Positions 6,361-13,806 are shown, counted from the first letter of the stretch. The stretch is 13,970 bases of DNA from an uncultured Acidimicrobiales bacterium (GCA_937942965.1 CALDGN010000443.1:1-13970), one strand, 5' to 3'. Notes: a model not told the origin generated them from the sequence alone. Made by a program: numbers and translations.

Positions 6361-6747
6361 GTGACCAAGACCGCAGAAGACGACACGACGTCGGAAAGTA
6401 ACTCGTCGAAAAGCAACGGCTTGAACGCCGACGATCGTCTCCCGATCAAGATGCTGAACGACCGCATCCTCGTCAACATCGATCTGCCCGAAGGAGAACG
6501 CCGCACGACCGGCGGAATCCTCATCCCCGCCACCGCACAGGTCGGCAAGCGGCTGACCTGGGCTCGCGTCGAAGCCGTCGGCCCAAACGTCCGGTCGATC
6601 GAGATTGGCGACCAGGTGCTGTTCAACCCGAACGACCGTTTCGAGGTCGAAGTGCGCGGCACCGACTACATCATCTTGCGCGAGCGTGACATCCACGCCG
6701 TGGCCGCGGAGCGCCTCGAAGAGGGCAGCACCGGGCTCTACCTCTGA
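6361..6747 (+). CDS. GroES/Cpn10-like co-chaperonin
   Basis: 128 aa. A polar, Ser/Thr/Asn-rich N-terminal extension of about 27 residues precedes a full Cpn10 domain starting at LPIKMLNDRILV (about 27-38). The mobile-loop region follows, with GGILIPATAQ (about 51-60) including the hydrophobic tripeptide that contacts GroEL, then the VEAVGP and GDQVLFNP strands and the closing YIILRERDIHAV. The tail adds LEEGSTGLYL. Cpn10 forms a heptameric lid on the GroEL cage. At 128 aa against the usual 95-100, with no groEL beside it, this looks like a second, divergent copy rather than the housekeeping groES. The start is GTG, leaderless-type. It precedes trpE by 17 nt and is probably co-transcribed with it. 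Confidence 0.88.
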   Translation: MTKTAEDDTTSESNSSKSNGLNADDRLPIKMLNDRILVNIDLPEGERRTTGGILIPATAQVGKRLTWARVEAVGPNVRSIEIGDQVLFNPNDRFEVEVRGTDYIILRERDIHAVAAERLEEGSTGLYL

Positions 6748-6764
6748 CCGGACAGGCAGCTGAC

Positions 6765-8279
6765 ATGGCGACCGGACCTACCCGCGAACAGTTCCGGGCG
6801 TGGGCCCGCGAGTACACGGTGCTTCCGGTGTGGCGGGCTCTTGTCGCGGACCTCACCACGCCCGTGGCGGCGTTCGCTCGCTGCGTGCGCGACGAGCCAG
6901 GCTTCATCCTCGAGTCGGTCGAGCACGGCGAACGCTGGAGCCGCTTCAGCTTCGTTGGCCGTCGGCCGCGAGCGACGCTCGCGTCGAATGGCCTCGACGT
7001 CACGATCACCGGCGAGCTCGATATCGATGTGCCGACCGACCAAGGCATGCTCGCCGCGGTCGAGGCAATCCTTGCTGCCTATCGCTCGCCGACCGTCGAC
7101 GAGCTTCCTCCGATGCACGGAGGCCTCGTTGGGTACCTCGGCTACGACATCGTCCGTGAGATCGAGCGGCTCCCCGATGTGCCTCACGACGAACTCGGCC
7201 TGGCTGATTCGCAGCTGAGCGTCATCGGCCAAATCGCAGCCTTCGACCACTGGCGTCAACAGGTCGTGCTGATCGACAACGTCATCGTCGATGCCGAGAT
7301 GACGGACGACGAGCTCGACGCTGCCTACGACGCAGCGCTCGTGCGGCTCGATCAGTTCGCCGAAGATGGCGCCTCGTCGCTCGATGAGCCGCTGCTCGAG
7401 CCTCCGTCACGAGACGATGTGCTGCCGACGGTTCGATCGACGATGCCATCGGGCGAATACCAGCGAGCGGTCGAAGCGTCCAAAGAGCTGATCCGAGCGG
7501 GCGACATCTTCCAGGTCGTGTTGTCGCAGCGGTTCGATTTCGATCTCGACGCCGACCCGTTCGACGTGTACCGGGTGCTGCGTCAGATCAACCCCAGCCC
7601 GTACATGTACTTCGTCCGTTCGCCCGAAGTGTCCTTGGTCGGCGCATCGCCCGAGCCGCTCGTCAAGATCGAAGACGGCCGCGTGATCAGCCGTCCGATC
7701 GCTGGCACCCGTCGTCGAGGCAAGACCGATCTCGAAGACCGAGCGCTCGGCGCCGAACTGGCCGAAGACCCCAAGGAGCGGGCCGAGCATGTGATGCTCG
7801 TCGACCTCGCTCGTAACGACATCGGCCGAGTGATCGAGTACGGCTCGATGCAGATCGACGAGCTCATGTCGCTCGAGCTGTACAGCCATGTCATGCACCT
7901 GACTTCACAAGTGTCTGGCGAGCTTCGCGAAGGCCTCAGCCCTGTCGACGTGATCCGGGCGACGCTGCCTGCCGGCACCGTGTCCGGCGCCCCCAAGGTG
8001 CGAGCGATGGAGATTATCGACGACTTCGAGCCGTGCAAGCGGGGTCCGTACTCTGGCGTCGTCGGCTACATCGATTTCAACGGCAACCTCGACACGGCGA
8101 TCGCAATCCGCACCATGGTGATCACACCTGAACGAGCGTCGGTGCAAGCCGGAGCAGGCATCGTGTACGACAGCGAGCCCGAGCTCGAGAACAACGAGTG
8201 CTTCCACAAAGCCACGGCGTTGTTGGCCGCGGTTCCGGCCGCAGAACGATTGACTCAAGCCCGGAGGGCATCACAATGA
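6765..8279 (+). CDS. trpE: Anthranilate synthase component I
   Basis: 504 aa, the usual length. With the glutaminase subunit TrpG it converts chorismate and glutamine to anthranilate, the first step of tryptophan synthesis, in the cytoplasm. The N-terminal domain carries the ILES motif (48-51) of the tryptophan feedback site. The catalytic chorismate-binding domain (about 225-490) has GASPEPLV (293-300), PIAGTRRRG (311-319), EHVMLVDLARNDIG (341-354), PAGTVSGAPK (402-411), TAIAIRT (444-450) and QAGAGIVYDS (461-470), all intact. The combination fits TrpE rather than PabB. No trpG is in the window, so the partner must be encoded elsewhere. The gene follows the GroES-like gene by 17 nt, and its TGA stop overlaps the ygfZ ATG as ATGA. 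Confidence 0.97.
   Translation: MATGPTREQFRAWAREYTVLPVWRALVADLTTPVAAFARCVRDEPGFILESVEHGERWSRFSFVGRRPRATLASNGLDVTITGELDIDVPTDQGMLAAVEAILAAYRSPTVDELPPMHGGLVGYLGYDIVREIERLPDVPHDELGLADSQLSVIGQIAAFDHWRQQVVLIDNVIVDAEMTDDELDAAYDAALVRLDQFAEDGASSLDEPLLEPPSRDDVLPTVRSTMPSGEYQRAVEASKELIRAGDIFQVVLSQRFDFDLDADPFDVYRVLRQINPSPYMYFVRSPEVSLVGASPEPLVKIEDGRVISRPIAGTRRRGKTDLEDRALGAELAEDPKERAEHVMLVDLARNDIGRVIEYGSMQIDELMSLELYSHVMHLTSQVSGELREGLSPVDVIRATLPAGTVSGAPKVRAMEIIDDFEPCKRGPYSGVVGYIDFNGNLDTAIAIRTMVITPERASVQAGAGIVYDSEPELENNECFHKATALLAAVPAAERLTQARRASQ
8263..8267 (+). promoter_or_regulatory. Ribosome binding site deciding the ygfZ start
   Basis: GGAGG lies 8 nt before the ATG at 8276, which overlaps the trpE stop as ATGA. 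Together these fix the ygfZ start there rather than at the upstream in-frame start at 8198, and they indicate translational coupling to trpE. Confidence 0.75.
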
Positions 8280-9154
8280 CGGCACCGATCCTGACCGCAA
8301 CCGACGCTGTTCGCGAGGGCGTCGGCGCAGTCGCCGGGCTACGCCAAGCGGTGATGGCCGAAGGCCCCGAAGCCGAGAGCTTTCTCCAAGGCCAACTCAG
8401 CCAGGACATTGCCTCGATGGCACCGCACGAGAGCCGCTGGTCATTGCTGTTGCACCCGCAGGGCAAGATCAGCGCCTGGCTCCGCGTCACCCGTCTGGAC
8501 GGCGAGCGGTTCCTGCTCGACGTCGACACCGACTGGGCCGACGAAGTCGTCACCCGACTCACTCGTTTCAAGCTGCGCACCAAGTGCGAACTGACCATCT
8601 CGCCGTGGACCTCGCTCACGATCGTCGGTCACGGCGCGTTGAGCGTCGAGGTCGACAGCGGCGAGCTCGAACTCCATGACTCGTGGGCAGGGCTGCCCGT
8701 CGTCATCGTGTTCGGCGACAACCCGACGGCCGACGTCCCCGAGATCGACCTCGCCACGGCAACCGCGCTGCGTATCGAGGCCGGCCGACCGGCCATGGGC
8801 GCCGAACTCGACGAGTCGACCATTCCCGCGGCGGCTGGCATCGTCGATCAGAGCGTGAGCTTCACCAAGGGCTGCTACACGGGCCAAGAACTCGTGGCTC
8901 GCATCGACAGCCGCGGCAACAACGTGCCTCGGCGCTTGGTCGGCCTGGTCTTTGACGGCGATGCAGTGACCGACGATGTCGAGATGACCGTCGACGGCCA
9001 AGGCGTTGGCGTCGTGACCACCGCAGGACGCTCCGGCGTGCTCGGCTGCGACGTCGCGCTTGCGTACGCGACGCGAGCCGTCGAGATCGGCGACGTGGTG
9101 CAGGCGGGCGGAACGACGGCGACGGTTCGGGAACTTCCGCTCGTCGCTGGCTGA
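8276..9154 (+). CDS. ygfZ: YgfZ/GcvT-family folate-binding protein (Fe-S cluster maintenance)
   Basis: 292 aa from the ATG at 8276. The YgfZ signature KGCYTGQE is complete at 198-205, with the conserved cysteine C200. FLQGQLSQDI (36-45) and RIEAGRP...IPAAAGI (166-189) are also typical of the GcvT/YgfZ fold. Characterised YgfZ proteins bind tetrahydrofolate and help build or repair iron-sulfur clusters in enzymes such as MiaB; the signature separates it from the glycine-cleavage T protein. The start is fixed by a GGAGG box and an ATGA overlap with trpE; an in-frame extension to 8198 would lie within trpE and is rejected. The J-domain gene follows after 3 nt. It has no obvious link to tryptophan synthesis, so its place here may reflect shared expression only. 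Confidence 0.93.
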   Translation: MTAPILTATDAVREGVGAVAGLRQAVMAEGPEAESFLQGQLSQDIASMAPHESRWSLLLHPQGKISAWLRVTRLDGERFLLDVDTDWADEVVTRLTRFKLRTKCELTISPWTSLTIVGHGALSVEVDSGELELHDSWAGLPVVIVFGDNPTADVPEIDLATATALRIEAGRPAMGAELDESTIPAAAGIVDQSVSFTKGCYTGQELVARIDSRGNNVPRRLVGLVFDGDAVTDDVEMTVDGQGVGVVTTAGRSGVLGCDVALAYATRAVEIGDVVQAGGTTATVRELPLVAG

Positions 9155-9157
9155 GAC

Positions 9158-9694
9158 ATGGACGGGCCCGACCACTACCGAACGCTCGACGTGGCGCCTG
9201 GGGCAACCCAGGCTGACTTGCGCGCCGCGTATCTGAAGCTGGCCCGCGCCAACCATCCCGACCTGTTCGAGGGCCCCGAGCGGGCTCATGCCGAGCGTCG
9301 GATGCAAGAGATCAACGAGGCGTGGAACGTCCTCGGCGTCAAGCACAAGCGCAAGGAATACGACGCAGCCCGTCCGCAATCGTCGACGGGTGCAAGCACC
9401 GGCCCCCGCCGAGGCAATGCGCACTTTCAACCCTTCGACGATGATCCGATCGACCGCAGCGACGTCGACCTCGACCCAACACCGATCGAAGGCAGCCAGC
9501 AGATCCCACGTTGGATCAGCCTGATGCCGATCGTGCTGGTGCTGTTCGGCGTGCTGTTCCTGGGCGTCGGCGTGCTCGTGAATGCCGCTGCGATCATTGC
9601 GTTCGCTGCCATCGTTGTGCTGCTCGGAGGGGTCGGCTTTTTGATGATGCCGCTGATCGTGATGAGCCGAGCGGAGAGAGACCCGAACCTATGA
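9158..9694 (+). CDS. J-domain protein with two C-terminal membrane segments
   Basis: 178 aa. An N-terminal J domain (about 5-65) opens with DHYRTLDVAPGAT, has the HPD tripeptide at 33-35 needed to stimulate Hsp70 (DnaK) ATPase, and continues with EINEAWNVLG. A polar linker (about 70-118) leads to two hydrophobic helices (about 120-142 and 144-169) and a short tail. It lacks the Gly/Phe, zinc-finger and substrate-binding parts of DnaJ, so it is a membrane-tethered J protein that probably recruits DnaK to the inner membrane. Its start lies 3 nt after the ygfZ stop, and its TGA overlaps the trpC ATG as ATGA. In mycobacterial trp clusters a small 'Trp-associated' membrane protein occupies a comparable place between trpE and trpC. 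Confidence 0.9.
   Translation: MDGPDHYRTLDVAPGATQADLRAAYLKLARANHPDLFEGPERAHAERRMQEINEAWNVLGVKHKRKEYDAARPQSSTGASTGPRRGNAHFQPFDDDPIDRSDVDLDPTPIEGSQQIPRWISLMPIVLVLFGVLFLGVGVLVNAAAIIAFAAIVVLLGGVGFLMMPLIVMSRAERDPNL
9673..9680 (+). promoter_or_regulatory. Ribosome binding site of trpC
   Basis: GGAGAGAG ends 10 nt before the ATG at 9691, inside the end of the J-domain gene. It supports this start over the longer in-frame one at 9511. Confidence 0.55.
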
Positions 9695-10476
9695 CGACGA
9701 CATATCTCGACAAGATCCTTGAGGCCCATCGGGCTGCGGCCGCGTTGGATAGCCGTTCCAGCGACGAGCTGCGTGCTGCTTGCGGAGAGCTCGAAGCAAC
9801 CCGAGACTTCTTCGCTGCACTCAAGGCGCCTGGGCTGTCGGTGATCGCCGAGGTCAAGCGCCGCTCGCCGTCGAAGGGCGACCTGGCTGCCGACCTCGAC
9901 CCAGCCGAGGTCGCGTCTGAGTATCAGGCCGGGGGAGCGTCATGCCTTTCGGTGCTCACCGACGTCGACCACTTCGGCGGTTCCCCCGACGATCTGCGAG
10001 CAGCGCGTGGCGCCGTGGACCTGCCCGTGCTGCGCAAGGACTTCACCGTCGCGGTCAACGACGTGTACGACGCCCGTCTGATGGGTGCCGATTGTGTGCT
10101 GCTCATCGTGGCCGCGTTGAACGACGATGAGTTAGCCGAGTTCTCGGCTGCGGCGACTTCGGTTGGTTTGACCGCACTGTTCGAAATCCACGACGAAGCC
10201 GAACTCGAACGAGCGCTCGCAGTTGACGCCCAGGTCATCGGCGTGAACCAGCGAGACCTGGTGACGTTCGAGGTCGACCAAGACCGCGCCGTGCGCATGG
10301 CGCCGCAGATTCCGTCTGAACGGGTCCGCATCGCCGAGTCCGGTGTTCGCGGCCCCGACGACGCCGCCGTGCTCTGGCAAGCCGGCTACGACGCCGTCCT
10401 CGTCGGCGAATCTGTCGTCACCGCAACCGCCGGCCGCGCCGACGCCGTCGCTGCCCTCCGCGCTGTCTCCGAGTAG
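9691..10476 (+). CDS. trpC: Indole-3-glycerol phosphate synthase
   Basis: 261 aa, a single (beta/alpha)8 barrel of normal length, with no fused TrpF. It closes the ring of carboxyphenylaminodeoxyribulose phosphate, releasing CO2 and water, to give indole-3-glycerol phosphate. Active-site residues are visible: IAEVKRRSPSKG (52-63, with E54 and K56), RKDF (K116), FEIHDE (E165), GVNQRDL (N186) and ESG (E216, S217), then the phosphate-binding VLVGES near 237-241. GVNQRDL replaces the more common GVNNRDL. I chose the ATG at 9691, which overlaps the J-domain stop as ATGA; the frame extends to 9511 but that part lies within the J-domain gene. It ends with TAG 15 nt before the end of the convergent methyltransferase gene, with no visible hairpin terminator. 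Confidence 0.97.
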   Translation: MTTTYLDKILEAHRAAAALDSRSSDELRAACGELEATRDFFAALKAPGLSVIAEVKRRSPSKGDLAADLDPAEVASEYQAGGASCLSVLTDVDHFGGSPDDLRAARGAVDLPVLRKDFTVAVNDVYDARLMGADCVLLIVAALNDDELAEFSAAATSVGLTALFEIHDEAELERALAVDAQVIGVNQRDLVTFEVDQDRAVRMAPQIPSERVRIAESGVRGPDDAAVLWQAGYDAVLVGESVVTATAGRADAVAALRAVSE

Positions 10477-10491
10477 CACTGTTTCCGGGGA

Positions 10492-12039
10492 CTAGAAGTC
10501 GGTGGCGACGCCGCCTTCGGCGATACGGCGTCCGACGAAGTCTTCGATTGCCTCGCGCCGATCGTCTTCGATCGGCGGCTCCGAGTATTCATCCAAGAGT
10601 GCGGGGTACAGCTCGGCCAGCTTCTCGTCTGCGGTCGGGGCACCTGCTTCTTCCCAAGATTCGAAGTTGCGCCAGTCGCTGACCATGGGCGAGAAGAAGG
10701 CGTTGCGGTAGCGGTCCTGGGTGTGCTGGGTGCCGAAGAAGTGGCCGCCCGGACCGACCTCGGCGATGGCGTCGAGCGCCAGTGCATCGTCGTCGAGCGC
10801 GAACGGGGCCAGGAACCTGCCGACCATCGAGATCAGATCGGCGTCGAGCACCATCTTCTCAAACGATGCTCGCAGGCCACCTTCGAGCCAGCCGGCGCCA
10901 TGAAAGACGATGTTGGCGCCGCCCATGACCGCCCCCCAGAGCGAGAACACCGACTCATAGGCGGCCTGGGCGTCGACGGCGTTTGCTGCGTTGACGTTCG
11001 ATGAGCGGTAGGGGAATCCATATCGGCGGGCAAGCTGGCCGCCGAGCATCGCGGACTGCATGAACTCGGGTGTGCCGAACGCAGGCGAGCCGGACTTCAT
11101 GTCAACGTTCGACGTGAAGCCGCCATACACGGCCGGCGCCCCGGGCCGCACGAGCTGGCTCAGACAGATGCCGGCCAATGCCTCGGCGTTCTGCTGCACC
11201 ACCGCGCCAGCAACCGTTACCGGGGCCATCGCGCCGGCGAGGGTGAACGGCGTGATGATGCAGCACTGGTTGCGCGACGAGTATTCGATGATGCCGTTGC
11301 ACATCGGGTGATCAAGACGAAGTGGCGACGACGTGTTGATCACCGTCGTCACGATCGTGTGGTCGTCGACCTCGTCCTCGGTAAGCCCGTTCGCAAGCCG
11401 GATGATCTCGAGCGCATCGCGGTTCCGATCAACACCCAGGCTGTAGGCGTTCGGGGCCTTGTCCGACAGCACTGATACATCACGAATAGCATGCAAGTGC
11501 CGCACCGACGCATGGATGTCGGCCGGTTCGACGGGATAACCCCCGTGGATCTGGATCGCGTTCAGATGCTGCGACAGCCGGACCAGGTTCTGGAAGTCGG
11601 CTTGGTTCCCCGTGCGGCGGCCACCGGCGATGTCGCCGGAGTTCGGCGGGCTCGCGACGGCGGTGAACACGACGTTGTCGCCACCGATCATCACGTTGTG
11701 GGCCGGGTTGCGGGCCTCGAGCAGGAACTCCGACGGAACGGTCGAGACCGTTTCCATGACCATCTCGGGGTCGAACCGGACGCGTTCGCCGTCGAGTGTG
11801 CAACCGGCGGCGACGAACCGTTCTTGGGCTTCGGGTAACAGCACATCGATGCCGGTATCGCTGAGCACCGACAGCGATGCCTGGTGGATCGACTCGAGCT
11901 CGTCGTCAGACACGATTCGAGTCGGTTCGAAGCGCCGCTTGTGCAGGCGGAAGTCTGGCTGTTCGATTGCTGATGATGCGGCAGCTGCCTTTTCGGCGCG
12001 ACCCCCTCGGCGTCGTCGGCGCGGGGCTTGTTCTTCCAT
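10492..12039 (-). CDS. MttB-family (trimethylamine methyltransferase-like) protein, non-pyrrolysine
   Basis: 515 aa, within the range of the family. After a basic leader (RRRRRGGR, 7-14), the MttB barrel runs from about 40 to 510. Recognisable pieces are IHQASLSVLSDTGI (51-64), AGAMAPVTVAGAVVQQNAE (268-286), VYGGFTSNVDMKSG (304-317), AFGTPEF (320-326) and GGHFFGTQHTQDRYR (431-445). Family members move a methyl group from a quaternary or tertiary amine to a corrinoid protein. Archaeal MttB carries pyrrolysine at an in-frame TAG; here the frame is uninterrupted, placing it with the larger non-Pyl group that includes the glycine-betaine methyltransferase MtgB. No corrinoid protein, its reactivase or a second methyltransferase is in the window. 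The TAG at 10492-10494 is an ordinary stop. The start is ATG, with TACCGT 8 nt upstream and no Shine-Dalgarno. The substrate cannot be told; a methylated osmolyte is the likely class. Confidence 0.9.
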   Translation of the reverse strand: MEEQAPRRRRRGGRAEKAAAASSAIEQPDFRLHKRRFEPTRIVSDDELESIHQASLSVLSDTGIDVLLPEAQERFVAAGCTLDGERVRFDPEMVMETVSTVPSEFLLEARNPAHNVMIGGDNVVFTAVASPPNSGDIAGGRRTGNQADFQNLVRLSQHLNAIQIHGGYPVEPADIHASVRHLHAIRDVSVLSDKAPNAYSLGVDRNRDALEIIRLANGLTEDEVDDHTIVTTVINTSSPLRLDHPMCNGIIEYSSRNQCCIITPFTLAGAMAPVTVAGAVVQQNAEALAGICLSQLVRPGAPAVYGGFTSNVDMKSGSPAFGTPEFMQSAMLGGQLARRYGFPYRSSNVNAANAVDAQAAYESVFSLWGAVMGGANIVFHGAGWLEGGLRASFEKMVLDADLISMVGRFLAPFALDDDALALDAIAEVGPGGHFFGTQHTQDRYRNAFFSPMVSDWRNFESWEEAGAPTADEKLAELYPALLDEYSEPPIEDDRREAIEDFVGRRIAEGGVATDF

Positions 12040-12047
12040 CGTTCGTC

Positions 12048-12053
12048 ACGGTA
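12048..12053 (-). promoter_or_regulatory. Possible -10 element for the MttB-family gene
   Basis: TACCGT on the minus strand lies 8 nt before the ATG at 12039, which would give an untranslated leader of one or two bases. The spacing is looser than at the other candidates, so it is tentative. Confidence 0.3.
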
Positions 12054-12130
12054 CCCCTCGACCGAATTCGCAGAGAGTGGGATCCAGACGAGGAACGCCG
12101 CGGGCAGACATGGCTCGAATCGATCAGGCC

Positions 12131-12148
12131 TTGTGCATCAATGCACAA
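12131..12148. promoter_or_regulatory. Perfect 8-2-8 palindrome, candidate operator
   Basis: TTGTGCATCAATGCACAA is an inverted repeat with 8-bp arms and a 2-bp centre, lying in the 126-nt divergent gap and ending 17 nt before the GTG at 12166. If the downstream gene is leaderless, the site spans about -35 to -18 of its promoter, with TTGTGC as a possible -35 and GACACT (12155-12160) as a weak -10. The size and symmetry suit a dimeric repressor of GntR, TetR or LacI type; the family cannot be told. Confidence 0.55.
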
Positions 12149-12165
12149 GCGCGAGACACTGGGGC

Positions 12166-13806
12166 GTGACCACTTTCGAAGCTCCGGGTCCGGGAACGTG
12201 GGAGATTGACCGGTCCCACTACGACTCGGCGATCACTCCAATCAGCGAGATGGTGATGGGACGTGGTGCTGAAGCTGCGTACGAGAAGCTCTTCGGGGTG
12301 CTCGGCGTTCCGGCCAAGGGCATCGAGATGCGCGAGGTCAACGGCTTCATCTACTCGCGAATCGTCCCGTACTTCGGCGGTGATTCGGACTCGACGAAGC
12401 AGCCGCCTGAGTGGCTCGTCAAGCTGGTCTTCCGGCTCCATCCCGAGATGCGGCGCCGCGAGAAGCTGTCCGCCGAGGCACTCGAAGGCGAAGGGTCGCG
12501 AAAGACGATCGCCGACTGGCAGGCCCGTATCCGCCCGCACTACGTCGAGCGAAACTTGGCGTACCAGCGCATGGACCTGTCCGCACTCGACGACGCAGCC
12601 CTCGGTGCTCATGTCGACGAGCTCGTCGCCTACCTGCGCGAGACCTGCGAAGAGCACCATCGTTTGCACGGCTATGACCTTGGGCCGCTGGCGTTGTTCG
12701 TCGTGGCCTGTCGGGACTGGGGGATCGAGGTCAGCGACGCGCTCGACGCGCTGACCGGCGCCAGCCCGTCGACGACCGAGCCTCGGCGCCAGGTTGCCGA
12801 GATCCGGGCCGAAGTCGATGCCGCCGGCGTGACCCCGTCATCGCTCGACGAGGTGCGCGCCGTGTCACCACGTGCTGCCGAACTCCTCGATGCCTATATA
12901 GAACGCCACGGCTCGGTCGTGTTCAGCTCCTATGACCTCGACAGCCCGACGCTGGGCGAGCGCCCCGAGCTCGTTCTCACGACAATCATGCACGCCACCG
13001 AGCCGACCGATGACGACGGCGCAGACCGTGTCGCTGCTCTGCGGGCCCGGATTCCCGCGGCCGAACATGGCGAGTTCGAACGGGTGCTCGCGGATGCCCG
13101 CGAGGCCATGGACATGCGAGACGACAACGGTCCGGTCACCGTCGAATGGCCCGTCGGCCTGCTGCGGCTGGCCATGCTCGAAGCCGGTGGCCGACTTGAA
13201 CGCGCTGGGCGCTTGCACGACGTCGACCACATCTTCAGCATCGAAGCCGAGGAAATTGTGGCCTTGGTGGCCCGTCACGAGGGTCCGAGCGCTGACGAAA
13301 TGGCGGTCCGTCACGACGCTCGCCTCGCCCAGCGGGAGCTCGATCCGCCGGACACGCTTGGACCGCCGGCGGCAGACCCGCCGTTGGCCGCGATGCCGCC
13401 AGCGATGCGACGCACACTCGATATGACCATGGCGGCGATGGCAGCCCTCGGCATGAGCGAGCGCACCGACCAGCGCGAACTCTCCGGCACCGGGATCGGC
13501 GACGAGTCGGTACAAGGCACGGCTCGCGTTGCCTTGACGGCCGAAGACGCACTCATGGCGCTCGAACCGGGAGAGATCCTCGTCACCCGGGCCACGTCGC
13601 CGGCGTTCAACCTGGTGCTGAGCCTCGCCGGGGGACTGGTGACCGTCGATGGCGGTCCGATGAGCCACGCCGCCGTGCTGTCACGTGAGCTTGGCCTCCC
13701 CGCGGTGATCGGGGTCCGTGACTGCCTCGACCACATTGACGACGGTGCGATCATCGAACTCGATCCTGTCGACGGAAGCGTGCGCCTTGTCAACGAGAAC
13801 GGCTGA
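12166..13806 (+). CDS. PEP-utilising-enzyme mobile-domain protein without ATP-grasp domain
   Basis: 546 aa from GTG 12166. The C-terminal part (about 440-546) is the swivelling phosphohistidine domain of PEP synthase, pyruvate phosphate dikinase and rifampin phosphotransferase: GEILVTRATSPAFN, then GGPMSHAAVLSRELGLPAVI, with the phospho-accepting His near 501. The N-terminal 430 residues are helical and acidic, opening with WEIDRSHYDSAITP and including REVNGFIYSR, like the middle, substrate-binding section of rifampin-phosphotransferase-type enzymes. The ATP-grasp domain that normally phosphorylates the His is absent, so a separate partner is expected or the protein has another role. The longest frame starts at ATG 12028, but that would overlap the 5' end of the MttB gene and add 46 low-complexity residues; GTG 12166 is preferred. 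It is divergent from the MttB-family gene. The substrate is unknown. Confidence 0.85.
   Translation: MTTFEAPGPGTWEIDRSHYDSAITPISEMVMGRGAEAAYEKLFGVLGVPAKGIEMREVNGFIYSRIVPYFGGDSDSTKQPPEWLVKLVFRLHPEMRRREKLSAEALEGEGSRKTIADWQARIRPHYVERNLAYQRMDLSALDDAALGAHVDELVAYLRETCEEHHRLHGYDLGPLALFVVACRDWGIEVSDALDALTGASPSTTEPRRQVAEIRAEVDAAGVTPSSLDEVRAVSPRAAELLDAYIERHGSVVFSSYDLDSPTLGERPELVLTTIMHATEPTDDDGADRVAALRARIPAAEHGEFERVLADAREAMDMRDDNGPVTVEWPVGLLRLAMLEAGGRLERAGRLHDVDHIFSIEAEEIVALVARHEGPSADEMAVRHDARLAQRELDPPDTLGPPAADPPLAAMPPAMRRTLDMTMAAMAALGMSERTDQRELSGTGIGDESVQGTARVALTAEDALMALEPGEILVTRATSPAFNLVLSLAGGLVTVDGGPMSHAAVLSRELGLPAVIGVRDCLDHIDDGAIIELDPVDGSVRLVNENG

Noticed and set aside
8198..8275. N-terminal extension of ygfZ
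   Set aside because: It lies inside trpE, has no RBS, and the ATGA overlap plus GGAGG fixes the start at 8276.
9511..9690. N-terminal extension of trpC
   Set aside because: It lies within the J-domain gene and encodes an Arg-rich shadow; 261 aa from 9691 is the normal TrpC length.
10492..10494. TAG at the end of the MttB-family gene as a pyrrolysine codon
   Set aside because: The frame already has full family length with the C-terminal GGHFFGTQHT region complete, and reading on would enter antisense trpC. It is an ordinary stop.
12028..12165. 46-residue N-terminal extension of the PEP-mobile-domain protein
   Set aside because: It would overlap the start of the MttB-family gene and cover the palindromic operator candidate. 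The conserved-looking sequence begins only after GTG 12166.
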